Shown piece by piece: positions 39,957 through 46,646 of a stretch of DNA of 64,000 nucleotides. Each line of letters begins with the position of its first letter. Position 1 is the first letter of the stretch. The notes below the pieces were generated by a model, which saw nothing but the letters and a program-made list of their open reading frames with translations, did not search any database and was not told where the DNA came from. The position numbers and the translations under genes were made by a program. Origin of the DNA: Streptomyces halobius (lineage in GTDB: Bacteria; Actinomycetota; Actinomycetes; Streptomycetales; Streptomycetaceae); NCBI RefSeq assembly GCF_023277745.1, contig NZ_CP086322.1, positions 7,316,001 to 7,380,000 on the forward strand, read 5' to 3'.

Positions 39957-40085
39957 AGAAGTGGCCGGGGATGGAACCGATCTCCTGGCACGCCTTCATC
40001 TCCTCCTCAGTGGCCTTGTAGGACCGGATCAGCACTCCTCGCTGTCCTCGTCCAGCCAGATCGTCGGCGAGTCCGTGTCAGACAC
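39955..40085 (-). pseudogene. two overlapping tiny ORFs, possible frameshifted small gene beside the IS
   Basis: Minus strand. GTG at 40085 opens an 18-residue peptide (VSDTDSPTIWLDEDSEEC, stop at 40029). In a shifted frame a GTG at 40035, inside its end, opens a 26-residue peptide with ATEEEMKACQEIGSIPGHF at its C-terminus (stop 39955). The acidic, clean composition of both suggests real coding ancestry; adding one base near 40032 would join them into a 45-residue protein. Its 5' end is at the IS edge, so the gene may be disrupted. Not recognised. Confidence 0.4.
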
Positions 40086-40116
40086 CCCATGTCGTTGAAG
40101 GTCAAGCGGCATGGGG
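40085..40116 (-). terminator. hairpin spanning the transposase stop
   Basis: CCCCATGTCG (40085-40094) pairs with CGGCATGGGG (40107-40116), one mismatch; the 12-nt loop contains the transposase stop codon at 40102. It may mark the transposase 3' end and lie near the IS boundary. Confidence 0.5.
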
Positions 40117-41328
40117 TTGGGCGTGGTGCGACCATGCGGTCGCTTCGTCGTAGCGGGTTCGTGTTTTGAGGCAGCCGTGGAGGATGCCGACGAGGCGGTT
40201 GCCGACCTGTCGCAGGGCCGGGTTGTAGTCGATGTCACGGGCGCGTTGTTTGTCGTAGTAGCGGCGGGCGCCGGGGGACGCCCGCAGGGCGCAGAACGCC
40301 TGGCGCTGGAGGGCATCGGCGAGACGGTTGTTGCGGACGTATCGGGCCTGGACGGTGCGGCTCTTGCCAGAGGCCCGGGTGACGGGGCTGGTCCCGGCAT
40401 AGTTCTTGCGTGCCTTCGCGGAGGCGTAACGGGTGGGATCATCTCCGAACTCGGCGAGCACCCGGGCCCCGGTGATCTCCCCGATGCCGGGCATCGAGAG
40501 GTAGATCTCAGCGTCCGGGTGCGCGAGAAAATGCGCCTTCACCTGCTCTTCCATCCCGGTGATCTGCTCGTTCAGCGCGATGATCAGCCGCGCGTGAGCG
40601 GTCACGGCTGCCGCGTAGGCTGCGGTGACCTGCCCGGGCAGGGCGAGCTGTCGCTCGCGGAGCGCGGCCTGGATGGTGGCCGCCTTCGCGTCGCGGTTGC
40701 GTCGGCGATGCCGGGCCAGGACGGCCGTGACCTGAGTGCGGGTCAGCTTCGCCGCCGTGGCCGACGTGGGCGCCTTGATCAGCAGTTCCATGGCGTCGGA
40801 GCTGGTCAGAGTCAGGTCGGCGTAGGCGGTCAGGGCGGCGGGAAAGTACTCGCGCAGCGTGCTGCGTAGCCGCTGGAAGGTGCGGGTTCGTTCCCAGATC
40901 AGGGTCTGGTGGGCGCGGGCGACGACCTTGACGGCCTGGGCCTGGCCGCTGTCTCCGGCCACCGGCCGCAGCTGGTCGCGGTCGATGCGGACCATGTCGG
41001 CGAGCGCGTGCGCGTCACCCTTGTCGCTCTTGGCCCCCGAGGAGGCGTACCGCTCCTTGAACCGGGCCACCTGCCGGGGATTGATCGCGTAGACCTGGTA
41101 GCCGGAGGCAACCAGGGCCTGGACCCACGAGCCCCGGTCGGTCTCGATCCCGACGACCACCTCCCCAGGATCCAGCTCACCGCCGTGACGGGCGATGAGT
41201 TCGTGGAGCCTGGCGATGCCGGCGACTCCTTCGGGCAGGTTCGCGGTGGCCAGCTTGCGGCCGGCCTCGTCCTGGAGCTCGACGTCGTGGTGGTCTTCGG
41301 CCCAGTCGTCACCGATCAGCAGCAACAA
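40102..41328 (-). CDS. IS110-family transposase (DEDD recombinase)
   Basis: 408 aa. The N-terminal RuvC-like DEDD domain is visible in IGDDWAEDHHDVELQDEAG, VVVGIETDRGSWVQALV and the late SSGAKSDKGDAHALADMV, and the C-terminal Transposase_20 domain in LSMPGIGEITGARVLAEFGD and SPVTRASGKSRTVQARYVRN, containing the catalytic Ser region. The frame is intact and full length for the family, so the element may be active. Other gene starts lie downstream at 41709 on the opposite strand. Confidence 0.95.
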   Translation of the reverse strand: MLLLIGDDWAEDHHDVELQDEAGRKLATANLPEGVAGIARLHELIARHGGELDPGEVVVGIETDRGSWVQALVASGYQVYAINPRQVARFKERYASSGAKSDKGDAHALADMVRIDRDQLRPVAGDSGQAQAVKVVARAHQTLIWERTRTFQRLRSTLREYFPAALTAYADLTLTSSDAMELLIKAPTSATAAKLTRTQVTAVLARHRRRNRDAKAATIQAALRERQLALPGQVTAAYAAAVTAHARLIIALNEQITGMEEQVKAHFLAHPDAEIYLSMPGIGEITGARVLAEFGDDPTRYASAKARKNYAGTSPVTRASGKSRTVQARYVRNNRLADALQRQAFCALRASPGARRYYDKQRARDIDYNPALRQVGNRLVGILHGCLKTRTRYDEATAWSHHAQPHAA

Positions 41329-41566
41329 ACCCTCCCCAAGTGTGTTCTCGTTGCGCGTCGTAGCCTGCGGAAGGCACGGCGCGCGGCCTAATGGATCCAG
41401 TGCTCACGCCCCGCGGGGCGGGCACGCCACCCCATCAGCGGTCTGGCCTCCCGGCCACCAGCAGGGGCACGGTCTGACACCAGAACTCGACTGCTTCCGG
41501 CGGCGATAGTGCTCACCTGCTGGCGGCTACGGAACCGAGCATTCCCCGGCCCCGTAGCTCCCATTA
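41329..41566 (-). ncRNA. candidate bridge RNA region of the IS110 element
   Basis: The DNA 5' of the transposase has several possible hairpins: GCCCCGCGGGGC, TGGCC/GGCCA with a 4-nt loop, and CTACGG (41527-41532) with CCGTAG (41552-41557). In the IS110 group the non-coding end upstream of the recombinase encodes the bridge RNA that pairs with target and donor DNA. The assignment rests on position, structure and family knowledge; the guide loops were not located. No gene fits this 380-bp gap. Confidence 0.4.
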
Positions 41567-41595
41567 GGCGTGTTCGGGACGATCCCGAGAACGCC
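41567..41595. other. imperfect hairpin between IS110 and the SMR gene
   Basis: A 13-bp stem with two mismatches (41567-41579 against 41583-41595), loop CGA. It could be part of the IS end or a terminator. Confidence 0.4.
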
Positions 41596-41689
41596 CAGGA
41601 CGTGAACATCGCCGGGTATGGCCAGAAGCCCGGTACCCATGCCCGGCAAAGGGAGTCGGGTTACCGGGTTATGTACGCCCGTACGCAAC

Positions 41690-41711
41690 CATGTGTACGC
41701 TCGTACACATG
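41690..41711. promoter_or_regulatory. TetR-type operator overlapping the SMR start
   Basis: Perfect 10-bp inverted repeat CATGTGTACG / CGTACACATG with a 2-bp spacer, whose right arm contains the ATG at 41709. A weaker related half-site (ATGTACGCCCGTAC, 41671-41684) lies just upstream. A TetR gene is the second gene of the same operon, so autorepression is the simplest reading. Confidence 0.8.
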
Positions 41712-42029
41712 GTCTACGTGACGCTGGCAGGGGCGATACTTTCCGAGATTCTGGCGACCACCGCGATGAAGTACGGCGAGGGCTTCAGCCGGCTGTGGCC
41801 GTCGGTGGGGACCGCGGTCGGGTACCTGCTCGCGTTCGCGCTGCTGGCGCAGACGCCGAAGTCGATGAGTGTGGGGACCGCGTACGCCATCTGGTCCGGG
41901 GCCGGAACGGCCGTTGTCGCGGCTATCGGGATGGTGTTTCTCGGGGAGAGCACCAGTGCGCTGAAGATTCTTGGGGTGCTGCTCGTGGTCGCCGGGGTTG
42001 TGGTGCTGAATCTGGGCGGGGCGCACTGA
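41709..42029 (+). CDS. SMR-family multidrug efflux transporter
   Basis: 106-aa small multidrug resistance protein (EmrE/QacE type) with four hydrophobic helices. The conserved membrane Glu is in LAGAILSEILATTAMK, and the helix-four motif is GVLLVVAGVVVLNLGG. It acts as a dimeric proton-coupled exporter of cationic compounds. The start is 41709 or, in frame, 41691; neither has a Shine-Dalgarno sequence, so the transcript may be leaderless. It ends overlapping the TetR gene by 1 bp (TGATG). Confidence 0.93.
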   Translation: MVYVTLAGAILSEILATTAMKYGEGFSRLWPSVGTAVGYLLAFALLAQTPKSMSVGTAYAIWSGAGTAVVAAIGMVFLGESTSALKILGVLLVVAGVVVLNLGGAH

Positions 42030-42574
42030 TGGGGCGGCGGCGGTACGACCCGGAGCGGCGGCAGAGGATCATCGATGCGGCGATCGCTGTGGTGGGGGAG
42101 CGGGGGATCGCGGGGCTGAGCCATCGGTCGGTGGCCGCGGCGGCGGATGTGCCGCTGGGGTCTACGACGTACCACTTCGCCAGCCTGGACGACCTGCTGG
42201 TTGCGGCGTTGCGGCAGGTCAACGGGGAGTGCGTGGCCGACTTCGCGCGCTGGGTGGAGCGGATGGATCCCGCGGTGCCGCTCGCGGACCAGGTGGCCGC
42301 GCTGGTCGAGGAGACGCTTGCCGGCGATCGCGCGCGGATGGAGCTGGAGTACGAGCTGTATCTGACGGCGCTGCGGCATGCGGCGGTGCGGCCGATCGCG
42401 GCGGAATGTCTGGATGAGATGGTGCGGGTGCTGGGCGCGAAGATCGGTGATCTGGCGACAGCGCGGGCCGTGGTGGCGTTCGTCGACGGGCTGGTGCTGC
42501 AGCATCTGCTCACCGGGCAGCCCTTTGACCGCGGCGCGGTGCGGACGGCGGCCGCGGGCTGGTCCGTCGGCTGA
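42029..42574 (+). CDS. TetR-family regulator
   Basis: 181-aa repressor. The HTH is RIIDAAIAVVGERGIAGLSH then RSVAAAADVPLGSTTYHFAS, followed by a ligand domain of about 130 residues. It overlaps the SMR stop by 1 bp and likely binds the palindrome over the SMR start, forming a drug-inducible efflux cassette. The gene is rich in GCG/GGG codons like the SMR gene. The cassette sits between an IS and dapD, suggesting transfer. Confidence 0.92.
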   Translation: MGRRRYDPERRQRIIDAAIAVVGERGIAGLSHRSVAAAADVPLGSTTYHFASLDDLLVAALRQVNGECVADFARWVERMDPAVPLADQVAALVEETLAGDRARMELEYELYLTALRHAAVRPIAAECLDEMVRVLGAKIGDLATARAVVAFVDGLVLQHLLTGQPFDRGAVRTAAAGWSVG

Positions 42575-42698
42575 GTCCGGGCCGGTCGGTCGGCCGAATG
42601 CGGGCGGTGGGTCGGGTGGGTCCGGGCAGGCTGGGCGGCTGAGACCGGTCGCTGAGACCGGTTCGCATCGGCGGGGGCCCTCCGGTTAGGTTTCCAGC

Positions 42699-43706
42699 AT
42701 GACCGATGCTGCTGTTTCTGCTATCCGCACCACCGGCGCCGTCGCCGCCGGGCTCGCCACCGTCACCTCCGACGGCACCGTTCTTGACACCTGGTACCCC
42801 AAGCCCGAGCTGGTCACCGTGGCCACCGAGGGCCCTGGCCCGGCCGGTACCGAGCGCTTGGACGACGAGCGCGCCACCGAGCTGCTGGGCGCCACCGTGC
42901 TCAAGGCGATCGGTCCCGACCCGATCCGTGATGTCGAGGTCGTCCCTGTCCGTACCGTCATCGCCTCCCTGGACGACAAGCCGCTGGACACGCACGACGT
43001 GTATCTGCGGCTGCATCTGCTCAGCCACCGGCTGGTCAAGCCGCACGGGCAGAACCTGGAAGGCGTCTTCGGGCTGCTGGCGAACGTCGCCTGGACCTCC
43101 CTCGGCCCGGTGGCCGTCGACCGGCTGGAGGAGGTGCGGCTCAACGCCCGCGCCGACGGCCAGCATCTCCAGGTCACCAGCGTCGACAAGTTCCCGCGGA
43201 TGACCGACTACGTCGCGCCGGCCGGTGTGCGGATCGCGGACGCCGACCGGGTGCGGCTGGGCGCGCACCTCGCGGCCGGCAGCACCGTCATGCACGAGGG
43301 CTTCGTCAACTTCAACGCCGGCACGCTGGGCACCTCCATGATCGAAGGCCGGATCAGCGCGGGCGTCGTCATCGGTGACGGCTCCGACATCGGCGGCGGG
43401 GCCTCCACGATGGGCACCCTGTCCGGCGGCGGCAAGCAGATCATCTCGATCGGCGAGCGGTGCCTGCTCGGCGCCGAGTCGGGCATCGGCATCGCGCTGG
43501 GCGATGAGTGTGTGGTGGAGGCCGGTCTGTACCTGACCGCGGGCACTCGGGTCACCATGCCTGACGGCCAGATCGTCAAGGCGCTGGAGCTGTCCGGTGG
43601 TGACAACATCCTCTTCCGCCGCAACTCGACCACCGGCGCCGTCGAGGCCCGGCCGAACAAGGCGGCCTGGGGTGGGCTCAACGAGATTCTGCACAGCCAC
43701 AACTGA
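42699..43706 (+). CDS. dapD: tetrahydrodipicolinate N-succinyltransferase
   Basis: 335-aa enzyme of lysine and diaminopimelate synthesis. The N-terminal domain starts [20 protein letters not shown], and a left-handed beta-helix core follows, with [20 protein letters not shown] and the hexapeptide-like [17 protein letters not shown] and [18 protein letters not shown]. The actinobacterial DapD type has this length. Single gene; the 125-bp leader follows TetR. Confidence 0.95.
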   Translation: MTDAAVSAIRTTGAVAAGLATVTSDGTVLDTWYPKPELVTVATEGPGPAGTERLDDERATELLGATVLKAIGPDPIRDVEVVPVRTVIASLDDKPLDTHDVYLRLHLLSHRLVKPHGQNLEGVFGLLANVAWTSLGPVAVDRLEEVRLNARADGQHLQVTSVDKFPRMTDYVAPAGVRIADADRVRLGAHLAAGSTVMHEGFVNFNAGTLGTSMIEGRISAGVVIGDGSDIGGGASTMGTLSGGGKQIISIGERCLLGAESGIGIALGDECVVEAGLYLTAGTRVTMPDGQIVKALELSGGDNILFRRNSTTGAVEARPNKAAWGGLNEILHSHN

Positions 43707-44080
43707 CAGCCGGGTGCGCGGCTGACAGCGGGATGCGCAACGGATAACGCGACGACCGGTGTGGCGGCTTCGCCGTGCCGCGCGGGTGTCGGGCGCCCCT
43801 TCATGGACCTGGTGACGGGTTGTGGAGGGGCGCTCTGCTGTGTGCCGGGTCGTTGTGCGGTTCATCTTCGGTGTCGCCTTGTCGGTGTCGGTGTCGGGTC
43901 CGTCAGGCCGTCCCGTCGGTGTCGTCCTGTCGGTGTCGCCCTGTCCCGTCGGCGTGCGCGGGCGTGGGACGGAGTGTGCCCCGGGCGCGGAGCGGTGGGC
44001 AGGATGCGCTGGTGCCAAGCGGGCCGGGGCTGGGCCACCATGGCGAGGTCGGTGTCCAACGGACCGTAACGGGAGGCGTC
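43707..44080. other. intergenic low-complexity stretch, no gene seen
   Basis: 374 bp between dapD and the repeat gene. 43868-43960 repeats the phrase GTCGGTGTCG with variants (TGTCGCCTTGTCGGTGTCGG, CCGTCGGTGTCGTCCTGTCG). GGGAGGCG at 44071 is the ribosome site of the next gene. No other ORF or hairpin was convincing. Confidence 0.6.
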
Positions 44081-44320
44081 ATGAGGCTCGGCAAACCACT
44101 CGCTGTGGGCATCGCGGAGGAACGGGACGCCGGGAAGCGGGACGCCGGGAAGCGGGATGCCGGGAAATGGGAAGCCGGGGAGGGGAATGCCGGGAAGTGG
44201 AACGCGGAGAAGTGGGGTGCCGACGGGGGCGAGGCCGGGGCGCGGGAGGCCGCCGGGGTGGTGTCCGCGGGGCCGGCAGCCGAGGGGCGTCTCGTCGTTG
44301 AGGCGTTGGCCGGGCGATGA
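44081..44320 (+). CDS. small pentapeptide-repeat protein, translationally coupled
   Basis: 79 aa. It starts RLGKPLAVGIAEE and then runs through a ladder of near-identical 5-residue units: RDAGK, RDAGK, RDAGK, WEAGE, GNAGK, WNAEK, encoded by tandem 15-bp units (44130-44220). The tail is GEAGAREAAGVVSAGPAAEG. No signal or membrane segment. GGGAGG lies 5 nt before the ATG, and the stop overlaps the next start by 4 bp (ATGA), both strong signs of a real gene. I do not recognise it. Confidence 0.7.
   Translation: MRLGKPLAVGIAEERDAGKRDAGKRDAGKWEAGEGNAGKWNAEKWGADGGEAGAREAAGVVSAGPAAEGRLVVEALAGR
44127..44220 (+). repeat. 15-bp tandem repeats inside the small gene
   Basis: GGGACGCCGGGAAGC-like units recur about six times, the first three almost identical, the later ones diverged with AATGGGAA and GTGGAAC changes. 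The period of 15 keeps the reading frame. Confidence 0.8.
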
Positions 44321-45171
44321 GGCTGCGGCTGCCGAGGGAGCGTCCCGCCGAGCCGCCGCGCGGGTACAAGCTCGCCCATCCGGTGCTGTCCCATGATGGT
44401 GAACGGATCGGGTTCGCCGGAGTGTCGATCGGCGGCGTGGCCGCGTACGGCGTGCTCGACGAGGCGCGGTGTGTCTACGGCCGTCGGCATCGCAGCCCCG
44501 CGCTGCGCTGCGACTGCGGCTTCTACTGTCTGCACACGCTCGCCGACGCCCTGGCCCTGACCTGCGCCGATGCGAACCGTCGGGCGGCGCTCCTGGAGGT
44601 CACGGTGCTCGGCGTCTATATCCGCTTCGAGCGCGGGATGCGCTATGCGCGGCAGCGGGTGCGGGTGGTGCGTGTCGGGCCGTGCTGCTGCGGGCTGCCG
44701 CCGGAGGTCCTGGCGGACGCGGGCTGGGGCCGGGCGGGGTGGCAGGTGCTGACCGGGGCGTGTGCGGGCTGTGTGGCCGGGCGTGACACGGTGAGTTTCG
44801 CGGGGTTCGCCCGGATTGGTGGCGGGGGGCTGCGGGTGGTCCCCGGGCATCTTCAGGGGGAGGACGGCACCGGGCAGAGGGAGGGCGGCACCGAGCCTGG
44901 CGATGGGTCTGTTTTATGTGGCGGGCCCGGGCCGGACGCTGGGGGCGGCCTGTGCGCCGGGCCGGATGTCTGTTCTGGCGGTTCCATCGGCCTTGCCCCG
45001 TATACCGGCCCGTCCGCCGGTTCCGCCGCTCCCGCCGCTCCCACTGTTCCCGCCTGTCCCGCCACTCCCGCGCTACGCACCCTCGCCGGAATGACCGCCG
45101 AGGCGGCCCGTGAGCAGGCCCGGATCGACCGGTTCCACGGGCAGCTCGCGCGGCTGACCGGTGGGACGTAA
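44317..45171 (+). CDS. cysteine-rich hypothetical protein
   Basis: 284 aa, unknown. Residues 1-170 look structured: YKLAHPVLSHDGERIGFAG, CVYGRRHRSP, then CDCGFYCLHTLADAL and VRVGPCCCGLPPEVLADAGW and CAGCVAGRD, giving several Cys pairs that could bind zinc. Residues 170-250 are Gly/Pro/Ala-rich low complexity; the last 30 are helical (EAAREQARIDRFHGQLARL). It starts in the end of the repeat protein (ATGA), so the two are coupled. No known domain recognised. Confidence 0.82.
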   Translation: MRLRLPRERPAEPPRGYKLAHPVLSHDGERIGFAGVSIGGVAAYGVLDEARCVYGRRHRSPALRCDCGFYCLHTLADALALTCADANRRAALLEVTVLGVYIRFERGMRYARQRVRVVRVGPCCCGLPPEVLADAGWGRAGWQVLTGACAGCVAGRDTVSFAGFARIGGGGLRVVPGHLQGEDGTGQREGGTEPGDGSVLCGGPGPDAGGGLCAGPDVCSGGSIGLAPYTGPSAGSAAPAAPTVPACPATPALRTLAGMTAEAAREQARIDRFHGQLARLTGGT

Positions 45172-45234
45172 CGGATCCGCGTGTAGCTGGCATGCTCGTG
45201 ACATCCGACCGCCGTCCGCCGTTAGGCTTGGCGC

Positions 45235-46299
45235 ATGCGTGATCTTGTAGCGGGGATGCGGTACCTGGGCAAGGGCCAGCGGTGGGTCGCCGGGCACGGC
45301 CGGTGGTGGGGCTTCGGCCTGATCCCCGCCCTGATCACCCTGGTGCTCTACGCCGCGGCGCTCACCGTCCTCGCGCTCTGGTCCGGTGATATCGCCGCCT
45401 GGGCGACGCCGTTCGCGGACGACTGGGGCTCGCCCTGGCAGACGCTGCTGCGTGGGCTGTTCGTGGTGCTGCTGTTCGCCGGTGGGCTGATGCTGTCCGT
45501 GCTGACCTTCACCGCCGTCACCCTGCTGATCGGCGACCCCTTCTACGAGTCGCTGTCGGAGAAGGTGGAGGAGAGCGAAGGGCACTGCCCGGAGGGCCCG
45601 GACCGGCCGTTCTGGCAAGAGATCTGGATCTCGCTGCGGGACAGCCTCCATGTGCTGCTGCGGGCCGCCGGCTTCGGGGTCCTGCTGTTCGCCCTCGGGT
45701 TCGTGCCGGTCATCGGGCAGACCGTGATCCTGGCCATCGGCTTCTGTGTCTCCGGGTTCTTCCTCGCCGTCGAGCTGACGTCGGTGGCGATGCAGCGCCG
45801 GGACGTCCCGGTGCGCGAGCGGCTGCGGCTGCTGCGTGGTCGCAAGGCGCTCGCCATCGGCTTCGGCACCCCGATCGTGCTGCTGTTCCTCATCCCGTTC
45901 ATCGCCGTGATCCTGATGCCGGGCGCGGTGGCCGGCGCGACGCTGCTCGTACGGGATCTGGTGCCCGGTCAGGAGCAGCCCCCGGGAGACGGCGAGAGCG
46001 GGAAGGGGCAGCCGGCGGTGCCGTACGGGCAGACCGCGCCGGGACCGGTGACGCCGGGGGACGTCGCGCCTGGGCGGACCGCGCCCGGGCACATCGCACC
46101 TGGTCGGGCCGCACCTGGTCAGCCCGCGCCCGGCGGCTTCGGCCCGGCGCCCGCGCCGTACCCGCCATACCCGGGACAGCCGCACCAGCCACCGCAGCAC
46201 CAGCAGCCGCCACCGCAGCACCAGCCAACGCCGCACCGGCAGCAGCCCTCGCCGTACCCCCAGCACCTCCAGCCACCCCAGCCGCCGGCCGGCTGGTGA
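45235..46299 (+). CDS. EI24-domain membrane protein (CysZ-like)
   Basis: 354 aa. The first 240 residues match the EI24/CysZ fold with four to six hydrophobic helices (WWGFGLIPALITLVLYAAAL, TLLRGLFVVLLFAGGLMLSV, GFGVLLFALGFVPVIGQ, IAVILMPGAVAGATLLVRDL) and the conserved GDPFYESLSEKVE. The C-terminal 110 residues are a cytoplasmic Pro/Gln/His-rich tail with repeated APG(R/H/Q) units (46070-46135) and a poly-Pro/Gln end. CysZ members transport sulfate in some bacteria; in actinobacteria the role is not known. Confidence 0.85.
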   Translation: MRDLVAGMRYLGKGQRWVAGHGRWWGFGLIPALITLVLYAAALTVLALWSGDIAAWATPFADDWGSPWQTLLRGLFVVLLFAGGLMLSVLTFTAVTLLIGDPFYESLSEKVEESEGHCPEGPDRPFWQEIWISLRDSLHVLLRAAGFGVLLFALGFVPVIGQTVILAIGFCVSGFFLAVELTSVAMQRRDVPVRERLRLLRGRKALAIGFGTPIVLLFLIPFIAVILMPGAVAGATLLVRDLVPGQEQPPGDGESGKGQPAVPYGQTAPGPVTPGDVAPGRTAPGHIAPGRAAPGQPAPGGFGPAPAPYPPYPGQPHQPPQHQQPPPQHQPTPHRQQPSPYPQHLQPPQPPAGW

Positions 46300-46327
46300 G
46301 CCACCCGGCAGCCGGGCAGCACACAGC

Positions 46328-46363
46328 GGAGCGGCCGCCGTCTACCGGTTCGGCGGCCGCTCC
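46328..46363. terminator. bidirectional hairpin after the EI24 gene
   Basis: Perfect 13-bp stem GGAGCGGCCGCCG (46328-46340) against 46351-46363, loop 10 nt, between convergent ends at 46299 and 46386. Confidence 0.8.
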
Positions 46364-46385
46364 GGGCTCATGCGCCCATCACGCC

Positions 46386-46532
46386 TCAGTCGGGCATGGT
46401 GTGCGACCGGGGTTCCAGGTCCTGTGTCCGTTCGGCGGCGGACTCCTCGGACATCTTCTGCTTCCGCTCGCGGTCGGCGCGCTGCTTGGCGGCGCGTTCC
46501 TTGCCTGACTTACGGTTCTGCGATTTGGGCAT
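46386..46532 (-). CDS. small basic-acidic conserved protein
   Basis: 48 aa: it starts PKSQNRKSGKERAAKQRADR and then has a more acidic half, all helical and charged, with no hydrophobic core. AAGGA lies just upstream of ATG 46532. Short Lys/Arg-rich proteins of this sort are common and often conserved in Streptomyces, but the function is unknown. It may be read from a promoter in the 46533-46646 gap after the nuclease gene. Confidence 0.6.
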   Translation of the reverse strand: MPKSQNRKSGKERAAKQRADRERKQKMSEESAAERTQDLEPRSHTMPD

Positions 46533-46646
46533 GGTGCTTTTCCTTGTCCGGCCGACATGGCCTGCCTGCAAGTGCCTACCTGCTCAGTAGCGCACTCTCC
46601 GTGGGAGTGCGCGAGCTGAGCGTGGCCGGAAGGGTGACGGACCCCG

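Larger units (their letters stand above)
40085..41566 (-). mobile_element. IS110-family insertion sequence (ends approximate)
   Basis: One complete IS110-type transposase with a long non-coding 5' region of about 240 bp and almost no 3' region, the layout of IS110-group elements. These lack terminal inverted repeats and target duplications, so the limits given are guesses: the left from the hairpin at the transposase stop, the right from the edge of structured DNA before the SMR gene. Confidence 0.6.

Noticed and set aside
40029..40442. 137-aa minus-strand ORF at the IS left end
   Set aside because: Its upstream part is an out-of-frame reading of the transposase; only the last 18 codons outside the IS look like coding sequence, reported separately.
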